A stretch of 64,000 nt of DNA from GCA-003244245 sp050699435. Lineage in GTDB: Bacteria > Actinomycetota > Actinomycetes > Mycobacteriales > Pseudonocardiaceae. The notes beneath the pieces are model-generated. The model did not search any database. It saw only the letters and a program-made list of their open reading frames with translations, and was not told where the DNA came from. Below, in pieces: positions 26,389 through 35,577 of this stretch. Both the position numbers and the translations under genes were made by a program. Every line of letters starts with the position of its first letter. The stretch's first letter is position 1. The DNA lies in NCBI GenBank assembly GCA_050699435.1, contig JBOHGM010000006.1:25679-89678 (forward strand). Reading direction: 5' to 3'.

Positions 26389-26880
26389 CTATCCAGCTAC
26401 GACCGGTGCGGTAGCCGCGATGCCGGGCGACAGTCGTTCCGCCAGCCGGTCGAGACCACCCTTGATCATTTGTCCGTATCCATCGTCGGCGAGCGCCCCG
26501 ACGGCAGCTTGACCGTACTGGAGGTGCTCGCGGGCGCGGGCGAGATCGCCGAGCTTGCGGTAGCACTCGCCGAGGTTGAGGTGCAGTGATGGGTAGAAGC
26601 TGCGCACGGGGCTCATCACGCCGGCCTGTGCCGCCCGCTCGTCGGTGATCAGGTCCGCTGCCTCCAGTGCACGAAGATCCCAGACCAGCTCGTCGCGCAC
26701 GTCGTCTTGAACGTCGGCCATCGCGTGGGCGAGCGCGCAGCGGTGAAAGGGGTCGCCGCACTCACCGCCGATGTCGCTCCAGACCTGTACGAACACGCGG
26801 CGCGCGGCTTCTCGTTCGCCACGCTGGCTCAGTTCCAGGCCGTTCCCGATCTGAGTCATGGTGGCGTCCGGTTCGGCCAT
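26389..26880 (-). CDS. TPR-containing hypothetical protein
   Basis: A 163-residue helical protein. One tetratricopeptide-like unit is clear near residue 110 (SLHLNLGECYRKLGDLARAREHL), with a second weaker one at the N-terminus (LSQRGEREAARRVF). It probably mediates a protein contact; no catalytic motif is present. The ATG at 26880 is the most plausible start; an upstream in-frame ATG adds a His/Arg-rich leader. Confidence 0.7.
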   Translation of the reverse strand: MAEPDATMTQIGNGLELSQRGEREAARRVFVQVWSDIGGECGDPFHRCALAHAMADVQDDVRDELVWDLRALEAADLITDERAAQAGVMSPVRSFYPSLHLNLGECYRKLGDLARAREHLQYGQAAVGALADDGYGQMIKGGLDRLAERLSPGIAATAPVVAG

Positions 26881-27012
26881 GAGGCTCCTCGAAGGCAGTG
26901 TGGGGATGACGTCACGCTGCCCGATCCGATGTGCGTGACGACGGCGCACGAACGAGCCCCACCCCGCGAGCCCTGGCTCGGCGCTCGCCGCACGTTAGCG
27001 GTTGCCTCCGGA

Positions 27013-27423
27013 TCAGCCGGCCCGAGCCTTCGTCTGCGGCCAGCGGCCCCAGGCGATCAGGCCGGACACGACGACCAGGAACGCCGGGGTGAGCGCCATG
27101 ACGGCAGAATCAAGAACGAACACCTGGGTGAGTACCGCACCGACCATGACGCCGACGAGGCCGAGCGCGGCCAGACCGGCCAACCGGGGGATCAGCAGGC
27201 CGATCGCGCCGGCGAGCTCGAGCGCGCCGATCAGGTACCGCAACCACTGGCCGGCGCCGATCTGGGTGAACATCTCCACCGCGTACTGCTGACCGGCGAG
27301 CTTGGGGCCGGCCGCGGCGAGCACGAAGAACGCCGCCAACCCGACCTGCACCACCCACAGGGTGAGGTTCGTGGCGCGCCCGCGGGCGGTCCCGGGCGCC
27401 GCCAAAGTGTCGTTCGCAGTCAT
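27013..27423 (-). CDS. DoxX-family membrane protein
   Basis: A 136-residue protein with four membrane segments (LTLWVVQVGLAAFFVLAAAG; a charged GAGQWLRYLIGALELAGAIG with the typical Gly and Glu; LAALGLVGVMVGAVL; LTPAFLVVVSGLIAW). DoxX proteins are linked to redox or stress functions in actinomycetes, with no firm reaction known for this subgroup. It stands alone, upstream of the cupin and the assembly gap. Confidence 0.88.
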   Translation of the reverse strand: MTANDTLAAPGTARGRATNLTLWVVQVGLAAFFVLAAAGPKLAGQQYAVEMFTQIGAGQWLRYLIGALELAGAIGLLIPRLAGLAALGLVGVMVGAVLTQVFVLDSAVMALTPAFLVVVSGLIAWGRWPQTKARAG

Positions 27424-27572
27424 AGTGCCCTTCCTCTGCTCCTTGATGAGATCACCTGGGTAGACCGGAGCCGCAGCGAGAACTCATCGGTCGGGCGACA
27501 CCCGCACCCTCCCTGTCCCGATAACCGCTCGACGGTTCTCCGAACTGGTCGGCGCTTAACTGAACGATCGCG

Positions 27573-28164
27573 TCAGGCAGGATGCGGGAGCAGCTCGATG
27601 CCGTACTNNNNNNNNNNNNNNNNNNNNNNNNNNNNNNNNNNNNNNNNNNNNNNNNNNNNNNNNNNNNNNNNNNNNNNNNNNNNNNNNNNNNNNNNNNNNN
27701 NNNNNNNAGCAGCTCGATGCCGTACTTGGGTGCAATGCAGAGGAGTTTCTCGACGTCGACCCGGTGGGCTCAGGTATGGTCATGGTCCGTGCGGGTTCAC
27801 CCATCTCGGCCGCGAAGCGCTCGAACTGGGCCGGCGAGGTGATCTGCAACAGCTTGGCCGGGCCCGCCTCCGATACCCGGAAGGAGTGCGGAATCCCCCG
27901 GGGTAGCAATGCGAAAGTGCCAGGCGTGGCAGTCCAGCTTCGCTCGCCGCAGGTCACCGCGACCACACCGGAGAGGACGTAGAAGCCCTCCTCCTCGTTG
28001 TGATGAATGTGCGGCGGCGGACCGAAGCCCGCCATCAGCTCACACTCGATCAACGTGAAGGCATCCTGGGTGTCCTGGCCGCCAGCCTTGACGGTCAATA
28101 GGCCGTTGAGGAACCAGATCCCCTCGCCCTCGCCCAGCGCGTAGCCCTCGACCCCAAAACTCAT
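27573..28164 (-). CDS. Cupin-domain protein, interrupted by assembly gap and frameshift
   Basis: Reading from the ATG at 28164, a cupin barrel is clear: FGPPPHIHHNEEEGFYVLSG carries the His-His-Glu metal site, and LLPRGIPHSFRV the later His. After MTIPEPTG the frame breaks at a GGG run (plus strand 27760-27762); one extra G restores VDVEKLLCIAPKYGIELL. The sequence then enters the 100-N gap. On the far side the frame resumes as KYGIELLPHPA and a stop at 27573. The true gene is therefore probably intact, with an error at the homopolymer and an artificial gap. Substrate unknown. Confidence 0.75.
27608..27707. other. Assembly gap (100 N) with overlapping contig ends
   Basis: Exactly 100 N, the usual placeholder for unknown length. 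The 19 bases before the gap (27589-27607) are identical to the 19 bases after it (27708-27726), so the contigs overlap and little or nothing is probably missing. Merging them gives a sensible cupin C-terminus. Confidence 0.95.
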
Positions 28165-28334
28165 GTGTCCCACCTTCCGACGGTGCGCCCGAGACTGCCG
28201 ACCTGCGCACGTTGACGAGTGGCGACTATCCAGCATAAGCGGCTGGGCGAGTAGGTCATCCTTGACGATCCGGCCGAGCCGGCTCGCCAGTAACAAGGCC
28301 GCGTTATCGCGGTGGCTCGCCCCCCTCGACCTCG

Positions 28335-28700
28335 TCATGTGGCGTCCTCGGTGGAGGGGTCGAGCCGGGCGAGCACCTGGGTGGACAACTGCCCGAGCAG
28401 GGTGATCTGCTCGGGGGTGAGTCCGTCGAGGAACAGCCGCCGAACGGCGTCGACGTGCCCGGGCGCGGCGGCTTCGATGGCACGTCGGCCGTGGTCGGTG
28501 AGCACGATGAAGGCTCCGCGGCCATCGTCGGTGCACCCCTCGCGGCGGATGAGGCCACGGTGCTGCATCCGGGTCAGATGATGCGACAGACGGCTCTGTT
28601 CCCACTGCACACCCCGCTGGAGCTCGAACGGCCGCAGGCGTGCCTCCGGTGCCTCGCTGAGGTGCACGAGGACCTCGTAGTCGGCGAGGGAGAGGCACGC
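28335..28700 (-). pseudogene. MarR-family regulator, N-terminus deleted
   Basis: The frame from LSLADYEVLVHLSE to the stop at 28335 is a good MarR core: SRLSHHLTRMQHRGLIRRE is the recognition helix and DDGRGAFIVLTDHG the wing. About 40 residues of the N-terminal helix and any start codon are missing: upstream of position 28700 the frame runs antisense through the yceI fragment. The break is shared with that fragment, so one deletion truncated both divergent genes. Confidence 0.75.
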
Positions 28701-28701
28701 G

Positions 28702-29171
28702 ATGGTGACGAAGGTCCGCGGTGCCTTCAACGAGTTCGAGGGCACCGCTATGCTCGACGGTGCCAACCCGGCCCACTCGACCGCCCAGGTGACGATCAAC
28801 GCGGCGAGCATCGACACCCGCAACGCCCAGCGCGACGAGCACCTGCGCAACAACGACTTCCTGGCGACAGCGTCCTACCCCGAGATCACCTTCGTCTCCA
28901 CCGCCGTCCGCCAGACCGCCGACACCAGCTTCGAGCTGACCGGCGACCTCACGATCAAGGGCGTCACCAACCCCGTGACGATCCCCTCACCTACCAGGAC
29001 GCGGCGACCGACCCGTTCGGCAACCAGCGCATCGGCTTCGACGGCTCGGTGACGATCAACCGCAAGGACTACGGCGTCACCTGGAACGCCCCGCTCGAGA
29101 CCGGCGGCGTCCTGGTCAGCGACAAGATCACGCTGGAGTTGGAGATCTCCGCGGTCAAAAACGCGAATTGA
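28702..29171 (+). pseudogene. YceI-family gene, N-terminally truncated and frameshifted
   Basis: Begins inside the family at MVTKVRGAFNEFEGTA; the first strand and its DPAHS motif are missing. The hallmark LTGDLTIKGVTNPV follows. Near 28985 a CCCC run shifts the frame; with one more C it continues PLTYQDAATDPFG and INRKDYGVTWNAPLETGG to a stop at 29171. This copy resembles periplasmic-type YceI more than the one at 25744. Its 3' end overlaps the end of the convergent YciI gene. Confidence 0.75.
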
Positions 29172-29448
29172 TCGAGGGGGTCTTGACGACATTCCAGGAT
29201 CTGATCCGCCAGGACGTCACCAATCCCTCCTGCACGTAGGGATCTCTCGTGACGAAGTCCTCCACGACCGCGCCATCGTCGGTCGCGAACACGAACACGG
29301 CACCATCGACGGGATCGGCCAGGGCACCGGCCATCAGCATGACGCCTCGTTCGTGGGCCTCCCTAATCAGCGCCAAATGCGCTTCTCGGAAGGGTGCACG
29401 GCGTTCGATAATGTCGTCCACGTAGTCGTACAGCAGCAACGAGTACAT
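29155..29448 (-). CDS. YciI-like (YCII domain) protein
   Basis: A 97-residue ferredoxin-like fold protein: MYSLLLYDYVDDIIERRAPF, then HLALIREAHERGVMLMAGAL with the conserved His and a DGAVFVFATDD segment. YciI-like proteins have been linked to hydrolytic dehalogenation and sigma-factor pathways, but no reaction is assigned here. It looks intact, unlike its neighbours. I chose the ATG at 29448, which matches family starts. Confidence 0.8.
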   Translation of the reverse strand: MYSLLLYDYVDDIIERRAPFREAHLALIREAHERGVMLMAGALADPVDGAVFVFATDDGAVVEDFVTRDPYVQEGLVTSWRIRSWNVVKTPSINSRF

Positions 29449-29556
29449 GCCCCGATCCTTGCACGGGCGGTTCCACCAGCCCGCAACCATGACCACCACC
29501 CGGCCGGCCACTCTGGGTGCTCAGGTCGTGGGTGACGAAGATCAAGGAACCGGGTC

Positions 29557-29795
29557 ATGACCGCGATCGCCGATCGTTACCGCAGGCACGCCGACGTCTT
29601 CGAACGCAAGGTCGCCACCGTGCGACCCGACCAGTGGTCCAACCAGTCCCCGTGCGAGGCGTGGAACGCCCGAGACGTGGTGGCGAGCAGCAGATCGACG
29701 AGGTCGTCAGCGACGACCTGGTGCTCCACGGATGGGACCTCGCCAGGGCCACCGGACAGGACGACACGATCGACCCCGAAGACGCTCGATTCTGA
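29557..29795 (+). pseudogene. DinB-like TIGR03086-type protein, internally deleted
   Basis: The first 43 codons (RYRRHADVFERKVATVRPDQ, then SPCEAWNARDVVA) match the N-terminus of the TIGR03086/maleylpyruvate-isomerase-like family. The text then jumps frame to EQQIDEVVSDDLVLHGWDLA and RATGQDDTIDPEDA, which lies about 70 residues further on in intact members. An internal deletion with frameshift has removed the middle, including part of the metal site, and the C-terminus is missing too. Confidence 0.7.
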
Positions 29796-29805
29796 TGGCT
29801 GCCAG

Positions 29806-29910
29806 GACACCCCCTACGGCCGCCTCGCGGCAGCCGCAGATCCGACCGGCGCCCAGTTCAAGCTCGTCGCTCCCAACGCGGCCATGCCGGCGAGGGTCTC
29901 CTCGGACTGA
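29806..29910 (+). pseudogene. Possible VOC/glyoxalase C-terminal fragment
   Basis: About 34 codons reading DTPYGRLAAAADPTGAQFKL then a short tail and stop at 29910. The TPYGRLAxxxDPTGAxFKL pattern is typical of the last strand of glyoxalase/bleomycin-resistance-like domains. No start or upstream part is present. It joins directly to the deleted TIGR03086 gene, another sign of deletions here. From 29911 to 30120 no gene is recognisable. Confidence 0.45.
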
Positions 29911-30120
29911 GGCGCTCGCCCACGCTGTGCAGAGCGAACTGCTCGTCGAGGGATCGCACCTGCGGCCGCCCGTCCCGGTTCCCCGCCGTCTGGCCACCCT
30001 GTGCGTGCTCCGGCTGCGACAGACCCACGTAGTGTGCGAGCCCCTGGCTGCCGCCACGTCGTGCCACGTCACAGTCGAGTTCACCGGTGCCCTTCGGGGC
30101 GCTGTGCAGGGAGGAAGATC

Positions 30121-30744
30121 ATGCGCACACGCGCACTCACCGCAACGCTCGCCGCGACCGTCGCGGCGCTGATTCTCACCGGTTGTGGCGGGGACAACAC
30201 CGCCGGTTCACCCCCGGGCGGCACCCAGCCACCAGGTTCGGAGCAGCATGCCGCGGACCACGACCAGGCCGACATCACCTTCGCCCAGGCGATGATCCCG
30301 CACCATGCGCAGGCGATCGAGATGGCGCAGCTTGCCCCGGAGCGGGCCCAGCGACCGCAGGTCAAGGACCTCGCCGGCCGGATAGCGCAGGCGCAGGGCC
30401 CAGAGATCGAGACCATGACGACCTGGCTGCGGGCCTGGAACGCCGAGATTCCCCGCACCGGGCAGGACGACCGGGGCCACGGTGGCATGGATCCCGGTGC
30501 CATGGGACAGATGCCGGGGATGATGGACCCGCAGCAGATGCAGCAACTTGACCAGGCCACCGGCGCCGAGTTCGACCGGCTGTTCCTGCAGATGATGCTC
30601 CGTCACCACGAGGGCGCCATCGCGATGGCCCGTACCGAGCTCGCCGATGGCCAGAACCCCGAGGCCAGGCAGCTCGCCCAGCAGATCATCGATGCCCAGC
30701 AAGCCGAGATCCAGGAAATGCAGGCCCTGCTCCCACCGGGCTGA
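30121..30744 (+). CDS. DUF305 lipoprotein
   Basis: A 207-residue lipoprotein with lipobox LILTGC (Cys near residue 22). Two DUF305 motifs follow: FAQAMIPHHAQAIEMAQLA and FLQMMLRHHEGAIAMARTE, each with a His-His pair, separated by a Met/Gly/His-rich linker. The His and Met content suggests metal binding (copper or similar) in the extracytoplasmic space, which is inference. The ATG at 30121 has GGGAGG upstream. Confidence 0.9.
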   Translation: MRTRALTATLAATVAALILTGCGGDNTAGSPPGGTQPPGSEQHAADHDQADITFAQAMIPHHAQAIEMAQLAPERAQRPQVKDLAGRIAQAQGPEIETMTTWLRAWNAEIPRTGQDDRGHGGMDPGAMGQMPGMMDPQQMQQLDQATGAEFDRLFLQMMLRHHEGAIAMARTELADGQNPEARQLAQQIIDAQQAEIQEMQALLPPG

Positions 30745-30897
30745 CCCGTCGTCCGGTGCCCTCGCGTACCCACCCGGTGCACGAGCGGCACCGGACACCT
30801 TGGCGAATACTGACGACAGGACCACGACCGTGCCGGGCGGTTCCGCCGATCACCGGAATCGATCACGACCGGCCGGGTGACGTCAACCGGAGATCGT

Positions 30898-31899
30898 ATG
30901 CGGTCCGCATGGTGCATCGCCGCCGCGATCGTCGGCGCCCTCGTGCTGGTCGGATGCACCTCGCCCGGTCCGGCACCGTCCGGCCCGCCGCCCCACAACT
31001 CGCTGCAGCAACGGCTGGTCGCCAACGTGACTGGTGCGGGCGCCTTCGCACACCTCGAGGTGCTGCAGCGGATCGCTGACCAGAACGGCGGCAACCGGGC
31101 CTCCCCAGGCCCCGGGTACGACGCGAGCGTGGCCTATGTGGCCGGGATCCTGCGCAACGCGGGCTACGAGGTGAGCACGCCCACGTTCGTCGTGGACGAC
31201 ATCAAGGTCCGGAACGTCATCGCGCAGAACCGAACGGGGAGTTCGGAGCGGGTGGTGATGGCCGGCGCGCACCTGGACTCGGTGCGGGCGGGACCCGGGA
31301 TCAACGACAACGGCTCCGGGGTGGCGGCGCTGCTGGAGATCGCGGTGCAACTGGGCGGCTCGCCCCCGGTCGGCAACGCGGTGCGGTTCGCCTGGTGGGG
31401 CTCGGAGGAGGAGGGTTTGATCGGTACGACGCACTACGTCGAGTCGCTCACCGACGACGACCGCGACCGGATCGCGCTCTACCTGAACCTGGACATGGTG
31501 GCCTCCCCGAACCCCGGTTACCTGGTCCAGGGCGGCGAAGGTCGCGGCTCGAGATCCGGCCCAACCGGTTCGGCGACGATCGCGCGGGTGCTGGTCGACC
31601 AGTTGGCCGCCGTCGGCGTCGACGCCGAGACCATCAAGTTCGAGGGTGACTCCGACTATGCGCCGTTCATCGAGGCCGGCATCCCCTCCGGTGGCGTCTG
31701 GAGCGGTGACGCTCAGCGCAAGACCGCCGAGCAGGCCGCGCGCTGGGGCGGGCGGGCCGGCGAGGTCTTCGACCCCTGCTACCACACGGCGTGCGATCGG
31801 CTCGACAACGTCGACTCCACTGCGCTGGACCGCTACACCGACGCGGTCGCCGGCACCCTGGCCCACTTCGCGGTGTCCACCGACGGCCTCGCCAGGTGA
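30898..31899 (+). CDS. M28-family zinc aminopeptidase lipoprotein
   Basis: A 333-residue lipoprotein (lipobox LVLVGC, Cys near residue 20). The M28 zinc ligands are visible: His in MAGAHLDSV, Asp in GINDNGSGVAALLE, Glu pair in WWGSEEEGLIG, Asp in LYLNLDMV, His in CYHTACD. It resembles Streptomyces-type leucine aminopeptidases, which remove N-terminal residues outside the cell. The ATG at 30898 follows GGAG. Confidence 0.92.
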   Translation: MRSAWCIAAAIVGALVLVGCTSPGPAPSGPPPHNSLQQRLVANVTGAGAFAHLEVLQRIADQNGGNRASPGPGYDASVAYVAGILRNAGYEVSTPTFVVDDIKVRNVIAQNRTGSSERVVMAGAHLDSVRAGPGINDNGSGVAALLEIAVQLGGSPPVGNAVRFAWWGSEEEGLIGTTHYVESLTDDDRDRIALYLNLDMVASPNPGYLVQGGEGRGSRSGPTGSATIARVLVDQLAAVGVDAETIKFEGDSDYAPFIEAGIPSGGVWSGDAQRKTAEQAARWGGRAGEVFDPCYHTACDRLDNVDSTALDRYTDAVAGTLAHFAVSTDGLAR

Positions 31900-32030
31900 A
31901 CAAACCGGGGGAGTCGAGGGCTCGCCGGTCGGCGCAGCCGGCCCCGACCACCGCGACGGACATCTTCGGCGGCGTCGCTCCGCGGATCCGCCGCGATTCC
32001 GGGCTGCCCATGGCGCCTCGCGAAGGCGGC

Positions 32031-34613
32031 TCAGGGGGCGATGAACTCCGCTTCGGGTAGCTGCACCTCGACGGTGGCCTGCGCACCCTCGGTCAGCTCT
32101 ACCGTGATCAGTTCCCTGACGTTGCCCGCGCTACACAGGTCGCCGAGAACGGCCTGCACAGCGGCGAGGCGAGGTCCGGAGTCCACTACGGTAACCGACA
32201 TGGCCTCGGCCCGAACAGAGCGCTTGGCGTCCGATTTGGCCTTGCGGATCTGCCGCAGCACGCCGACCGCGATGACCAGCACGGACGGATCACCTTCGGG
32301 CAGCGCGGCGGCGTCCGGCCAGGCCGCCCGGTGCACCGACCCGGCGGTGAAGCCGGGCAGCGGGCCACCGTCGGTCCGTCCCCACGACCAGGCCTCTTCC
32401 GTGACGTAGGGCAGAAACGGCGCGAACAGCCGGAGCAGGGTGGAGACGGCGGTGCGGAGCGCCGTCCGCGCCGAAGCCGAATCCGGGTCGTCGCGGTAGG
32501 CGCGGGCCTTGACGAGCTCGAGATAGTCGTCGCAGAACTGCCAGAAGAACTCCTCCGTGGCCTGCAGCGCGCGCGCATAGTCGTAGTTCACGAAGGCGCG
32601 GGTGGCATCGTCGATCAGGATGGCCAGTTGGGCTAGAATCGCCCGGTCGATCGCCTCGGTCACCTCCGTATTGGCAGGTCCCGGGCTGAGCCCGAGGGCG
32701 AACTTGGATGCGTTGAGCACCTTGACGGCGAGCCGCCGGCCAATCTTCATCTGACCGGGGTCGAAGGCCGCGTCAATACCGGGGCGGGCGCTCGCTGCCC
32801 AGTAGCGGACCGCGTCGGCGCCGTACTGCTGCAGCAGATCCGTCGGCACCACGACGTTGCCGCGGGACTTCGACATCTTCTTGCGGTCCGGATCCAGGAT
32901 CCAACCGGAGATCGCGGCGTGCTGCCACGGCAGGCCGCCGTGCTCGTAGTGGCTGCGGAGCACCGTCGCGAACAGCCACGTGCGGATGATGTCGTGGGCC
33001 TGCGGGCGCAGGTCCATCGGGAAGGTCCGGGCGAACAGGTCGGCGTCCTCACCCCAGCCGCAGGCGATCTGGGGTGTCAGCGACGACGTCGCCCAGGTGT
33101 CCATCACATCGGGGTCGCCGGTGAACCCGCCCGGCTGGTCGCGTTGCTGCGCGGTGTAGCCCGGCGCAACATGAGACTGCGGGTCGACGGGCAGCGCGGC
33201 GTCGGCCGGGACGATCGGGTGCTCGTAGTCCGGACGGCCCTCGTAATCGAGCCGGTACCACAGCGGGATCGGCACGCCGAAGAACCGCTGGCGGGAAACC
33301 AGCCAGTCACCATTGAGCCCATCCACCCAGTTCTCGTAGCGGTGGCGCATATAGTCTGGGTGCCATTTCAGGTTCTTGCCCTGGGCAATCAGCTCGGCCC
33401 GCAGTTCCGGCGAGCGGCCGCCGTTTCGGATATACCACTGCCGGGTCGTGACAATCTCAAGCGGCCGGTCGCCCTTCTCGTAGAATTTGACAGAGTGGGT
33501 GATCGGCCTTGGTCCGTCCAGCAGATCATCGGACTCGCGCAGCAAATCGACCATCTCCCGCTGCGCACCGAAGCTGGACTTGCCGGCCAGGCGCGCATAC
33601 GCGGTTCGGGCCGACTCGCTCGTCAACCATGACGGCGTCTTTGCCGCGAGCCGACCGGTCTTCTCAATGATGGCGCGGGTATCCAGCTCCAGCTCGCGCC
33701 ACCACATCACGTCCGCGAGGTCGCCGAAGGTGCAGATCATGGCGATGCCGGTGCCCTTGTCCGGCTCCGCCCGGCGGTGCGCCAGGACCGGCACCTCGAC
33801 GCCGAAGACCGGCGTGCTGACAGTCGATCCGAACAAGGGCTGGTACCGATCGTCATCCGGATGCGCGACCAACGCGACGCACGACACCACCAGCTCCGGC
33901 CGCGTCGTGGAGATGACGACGTCACCCCGCCCAGCCGTGCCGTGGAACCGCAGGTCGTGGTAGGCCCCCGGCCGGTCCCGGTCCTCCAACTCGGCCTGGG
34001 CCACCGCCGTCTGGAATGTGGTGTCCCACAGGCAGGGCGCCTCGGACGAGTACGCCTCACCGCGAGCCAGGTTGCGCAGGAACGCCCGCTGGCTCACCCG
34101 TTGCGCGCACCGAGACACGGTGGAGTACGTCAGGGACCAATCCACCGAGAGGCCCAGCAGGCGCCACAGCTCCTCGAATGCCTTCTCGTCGGTCTCGGTC
34201 AGACGCTCGCACAGCTCGATGAAGTTACGGCGGCTGATCGCGACGAAGTCCTGCCGCTTCGACGGGGCTTTGGCCGGCGGGATGAAGTCCTCCTGATAGG
34301 CGACGTACGGGTCGCAGCGCACGCCAAAGTAGTTCTCCACCCGCCGCTCGGTCGGCAATCCGTTGTCGTCCCAGCCCATCGGGTAGAACACCTCGCGGCC
34401 ACGCATCCGCTGGAAGCGCGCGATCGTGTCCGTGTGCGTGTAGCTGAAGACGTGACCGACGTGCAGCGAGCCCGAGACGGTCGGGGGCGGTGTATCAATC
34501 GAGTAGATCTCGGCGCGGACGCGGGAGCGGTCGAAGCGAAAGGTGCCGTCACGTTCCCACCACTCGCCCCAGCGGGCTTCGAGATCGGCGAGGGCTGCTT
34601 GCGGGCTGGCCAT
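32031..34613 (-). CDS. valS: Valyl-tRNA synthetase, alternative (archaeal-like) type
   Basis: Charges tRNA-Val. The 860-residue product has the class I signatures SGSLHVGHVFSYTHTDT (HIGH region) and KKMSKSRGN, an editing domain between (ISTTRPELVVSCVALVAHPD) and an anticodon-binding domain (RAFVNYDYARALQATEEFFW). The N-terminal block SIDTPPPTVSGSLH differs from the usual actinobacterial enzyme (LPPPNVTGSLHMGH) and recalls archaeal and rickettsial ValS. It also lacks the long C-terminal coiled coil. It could be the sole ValS or a second copy. I start at the ATG at 34613. Confidence 0.92.
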   Translation of the reverse strand: MASPQAALADLEARWGEWWERDGTFRFDRSRVRAEIYSIDTPPPTVSGSLHVGHVFSYTHTDTIARFQRMRGREVFYPMGWDDNGLPTERRVENYFGVRCDPYVAYQEDFIPPAKAPSKRQDFVAISRRNFIELCERLTETDEKAFEELWRLLGLSVDWSLTYSTVSRCAQRVSQRAFLRNLARGEAYSSEAPCLWDTTFQTAVAQAELEDRDRPGAYHDLRFHGTAGRGDVVISTTRPELVVSCVALVAHPDDDRYQPLFGSTVSTPVFGVEVPVLAHRRAEPDKGTGIAMICTFGDLADVMWWRELELDTRAIIEKTGRLAAKTPSWLTSESARTAYARLAGKSSFGAQREMVDLLRESDDLLDGPRPITHSVKFYEKGDRPLEIVTTRQWYIRNGGRSPELRAELIAQGKNLKWHPDYMRHRYENWVDGLNGDWLVSRQRFFGVPIPLWYRLDYEGRPDYEHPIVPADAALPVDPQSHVAPGYTAQQRDQPGGFTGDPDVMDTWATSSLTPQIACGWGEDADLFARTFPMDLRPQAHDIIRTWLFATVLRSHYEHGGLPWQHAAISGWILDPDRKKMSKSRGNVVVPTDLLQQYGADAVRYWAASARPGIDAAFDPGQMKIGRRLAVKVLNASKFALGLSPGPANTEVTEAIDRAILAQLAILIDDATRAFVNYDYARALQATEEFFWQFCDDYLELVKARAYRDDPDSASARTALRTAVSTLLRLFAPFLPYVTEEAWSWGRTDGGPLPGFTAGSVHRAAWPDAAALPEGDPSVLVIAVGVLRQIRKAKSDAKRSVRAEAMSVTVVDSGPRLAAVQAVLGDLCSAGNVRELITVELTEGAQATVEVQLPEAEFIAP

Positions 34614-34953
34614 ACTCCTGACTCTATCGGCTCCGACCTGCACGCCCGCCCCCCCACGCCCGCCGGGAACGCCAGGCCATCCTCGACACCGACCGGGCAC
34701 CTCACCCTGCTGCTTGGGGGGAGTCGGTCGGTGGGCACTTGGCTGGCCTGCCGGTCCGCTCGACGCCCTGCGCGCCGTAGCGCCGGGACAACGGCACCCT
34801 GCAGGACCTTGGTGATCAGAGTCTGGTTGCTGTAGACGACCGCCAGAGCTATAGGGTCTCGGCGGCAGTTGGCCGATGTCAGCGGCCGGCGTGACCACTA
34901 CCTTGCACCCACCCACCCGACCAGACCAGACCAACCAGGAAGGCACTTCTTCG
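34614..34953. other. Divergent leader between valS and hypothetical gene
   Basis: 340 bases with no gene. On the valS side the leader could fold extensively (GGGTGCCGTTGTCCCGGCGC lies about 180 bases before the start) and is long enough for a T-box, but I could not identify a complete T-box consensus. A purine-rich GGAAGG lies before the hypothetical gene at 34954. Confidence 0.4.
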
Positions 34954-35577
34954 ATGGGTCTACTCGACAAGCTTCGCGAACGGATCGGATCCCTGACCGG
35001 CAACGGCTCCCACGGCAGTGGTAGCCCCGGTCATGATCCAGGGCCCAGGTCGCAGGACCGCGACTCGGGGCGGGATCCCGACGAGGTGGCCGTGGAGCGT
35101 TACCGCTACATGCTGCGCACCGCCCCGCCGGAGACCGTGGAACAGGCCCACGCCGAGGCATTCGCGACGCTGACCCCCGAGCAGCGCCGCCAGGTGCTCG
35201 ACGATCTCGGCAACGCCGTGCCCGCATCCGAGCGCGCCACCTCAGACGATCCGCAATCCCTTGCCCGGATGGCCACCCGCGCCGAAATGCGCCAACCCGG
35301 CACCATGGAACGCACCCTCGGCGGGGACCGCGGCGGGATGGGGATGGGCGGGGTGATCGCTGGCAGCCTGCTCGCAGGCGTGGCCGGGGCGTTCATCGGC
35401 ACCGCGATCGCCGACGCTTTCCTCAGCGACGAGCTAGGGGGCGACGCGATGGCCGGCGGCGAGGACACGGCCGGCGCCGAACCTGGCGCCGAACCTGGCG
35501 GCGATCCGGGCGCCGATCCGGGCGGCGAGATGGACGACCCCGGGATGGGCGATCTCGGCGGGATGGGCGACTTCTGA
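34954..35577 (+). CDS. Hypothetical protein with Gly-rich membrane hairpin and acidic tail
   Basis: A 207-residue protein of a family common in actinomycetes but without known role. A basic N-terminus (MGLLDKLRERIGSL) is followed by a helical domain (DEVAVERYRYMLRTAPPETV, AFATLTPEQRRQVLDDL), a Gly/Ala-rich hydrophobic stretch (MGGVIAGSLLAGVAGAFIGT, about 130-150) and a Gly/Asp/Glu/Pro tail with PGAEPGGDPGADPGG repeats. Homologues are sometimes labelled cation-transporting ATPase, for which I see no support. Confidence 0.7.
   Translation: MGLLDKLRERIGSLTGNGSHGSGSPGHDPGPRSQDRDSGRDPDEVAVERYRYMLRTAPPETVEQAHAEAFATLTPEQRRQVLDDLGNAVPASERATSDDPQSLARMATRAEMRQPGTMERTLGGDRGGMGMGGVIAGSLLAGVAGAFIGTAIADAFLSDELGGDAMAGGEDTAGAEPGAEPGGDPGADPGGEMDDPGMGDLGGMGDF

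Noticed and set aside
26330..26420. Possible tRNA fragment or second attachment site
   Set aside because: The antisense frame reads GTRTPDLPG, a phrase often produced by tRNA sequence, but the T-arm and acceptor stem do not pair and it does not match the tRNA-Arg 3' end.
29455..29550. ABC transporter ATPase fragment on the minus strand
   Set aside because: IFVTHDLST is a typical phrase, but it is only nine residues with no supporting context.
34614..34953. T-box leader upstream of valS
   Set aside because: Length and GGGTGCC-like segment are suggestive, but the complete T-box sequence and a specifier loop with a valine codon could not be identified.
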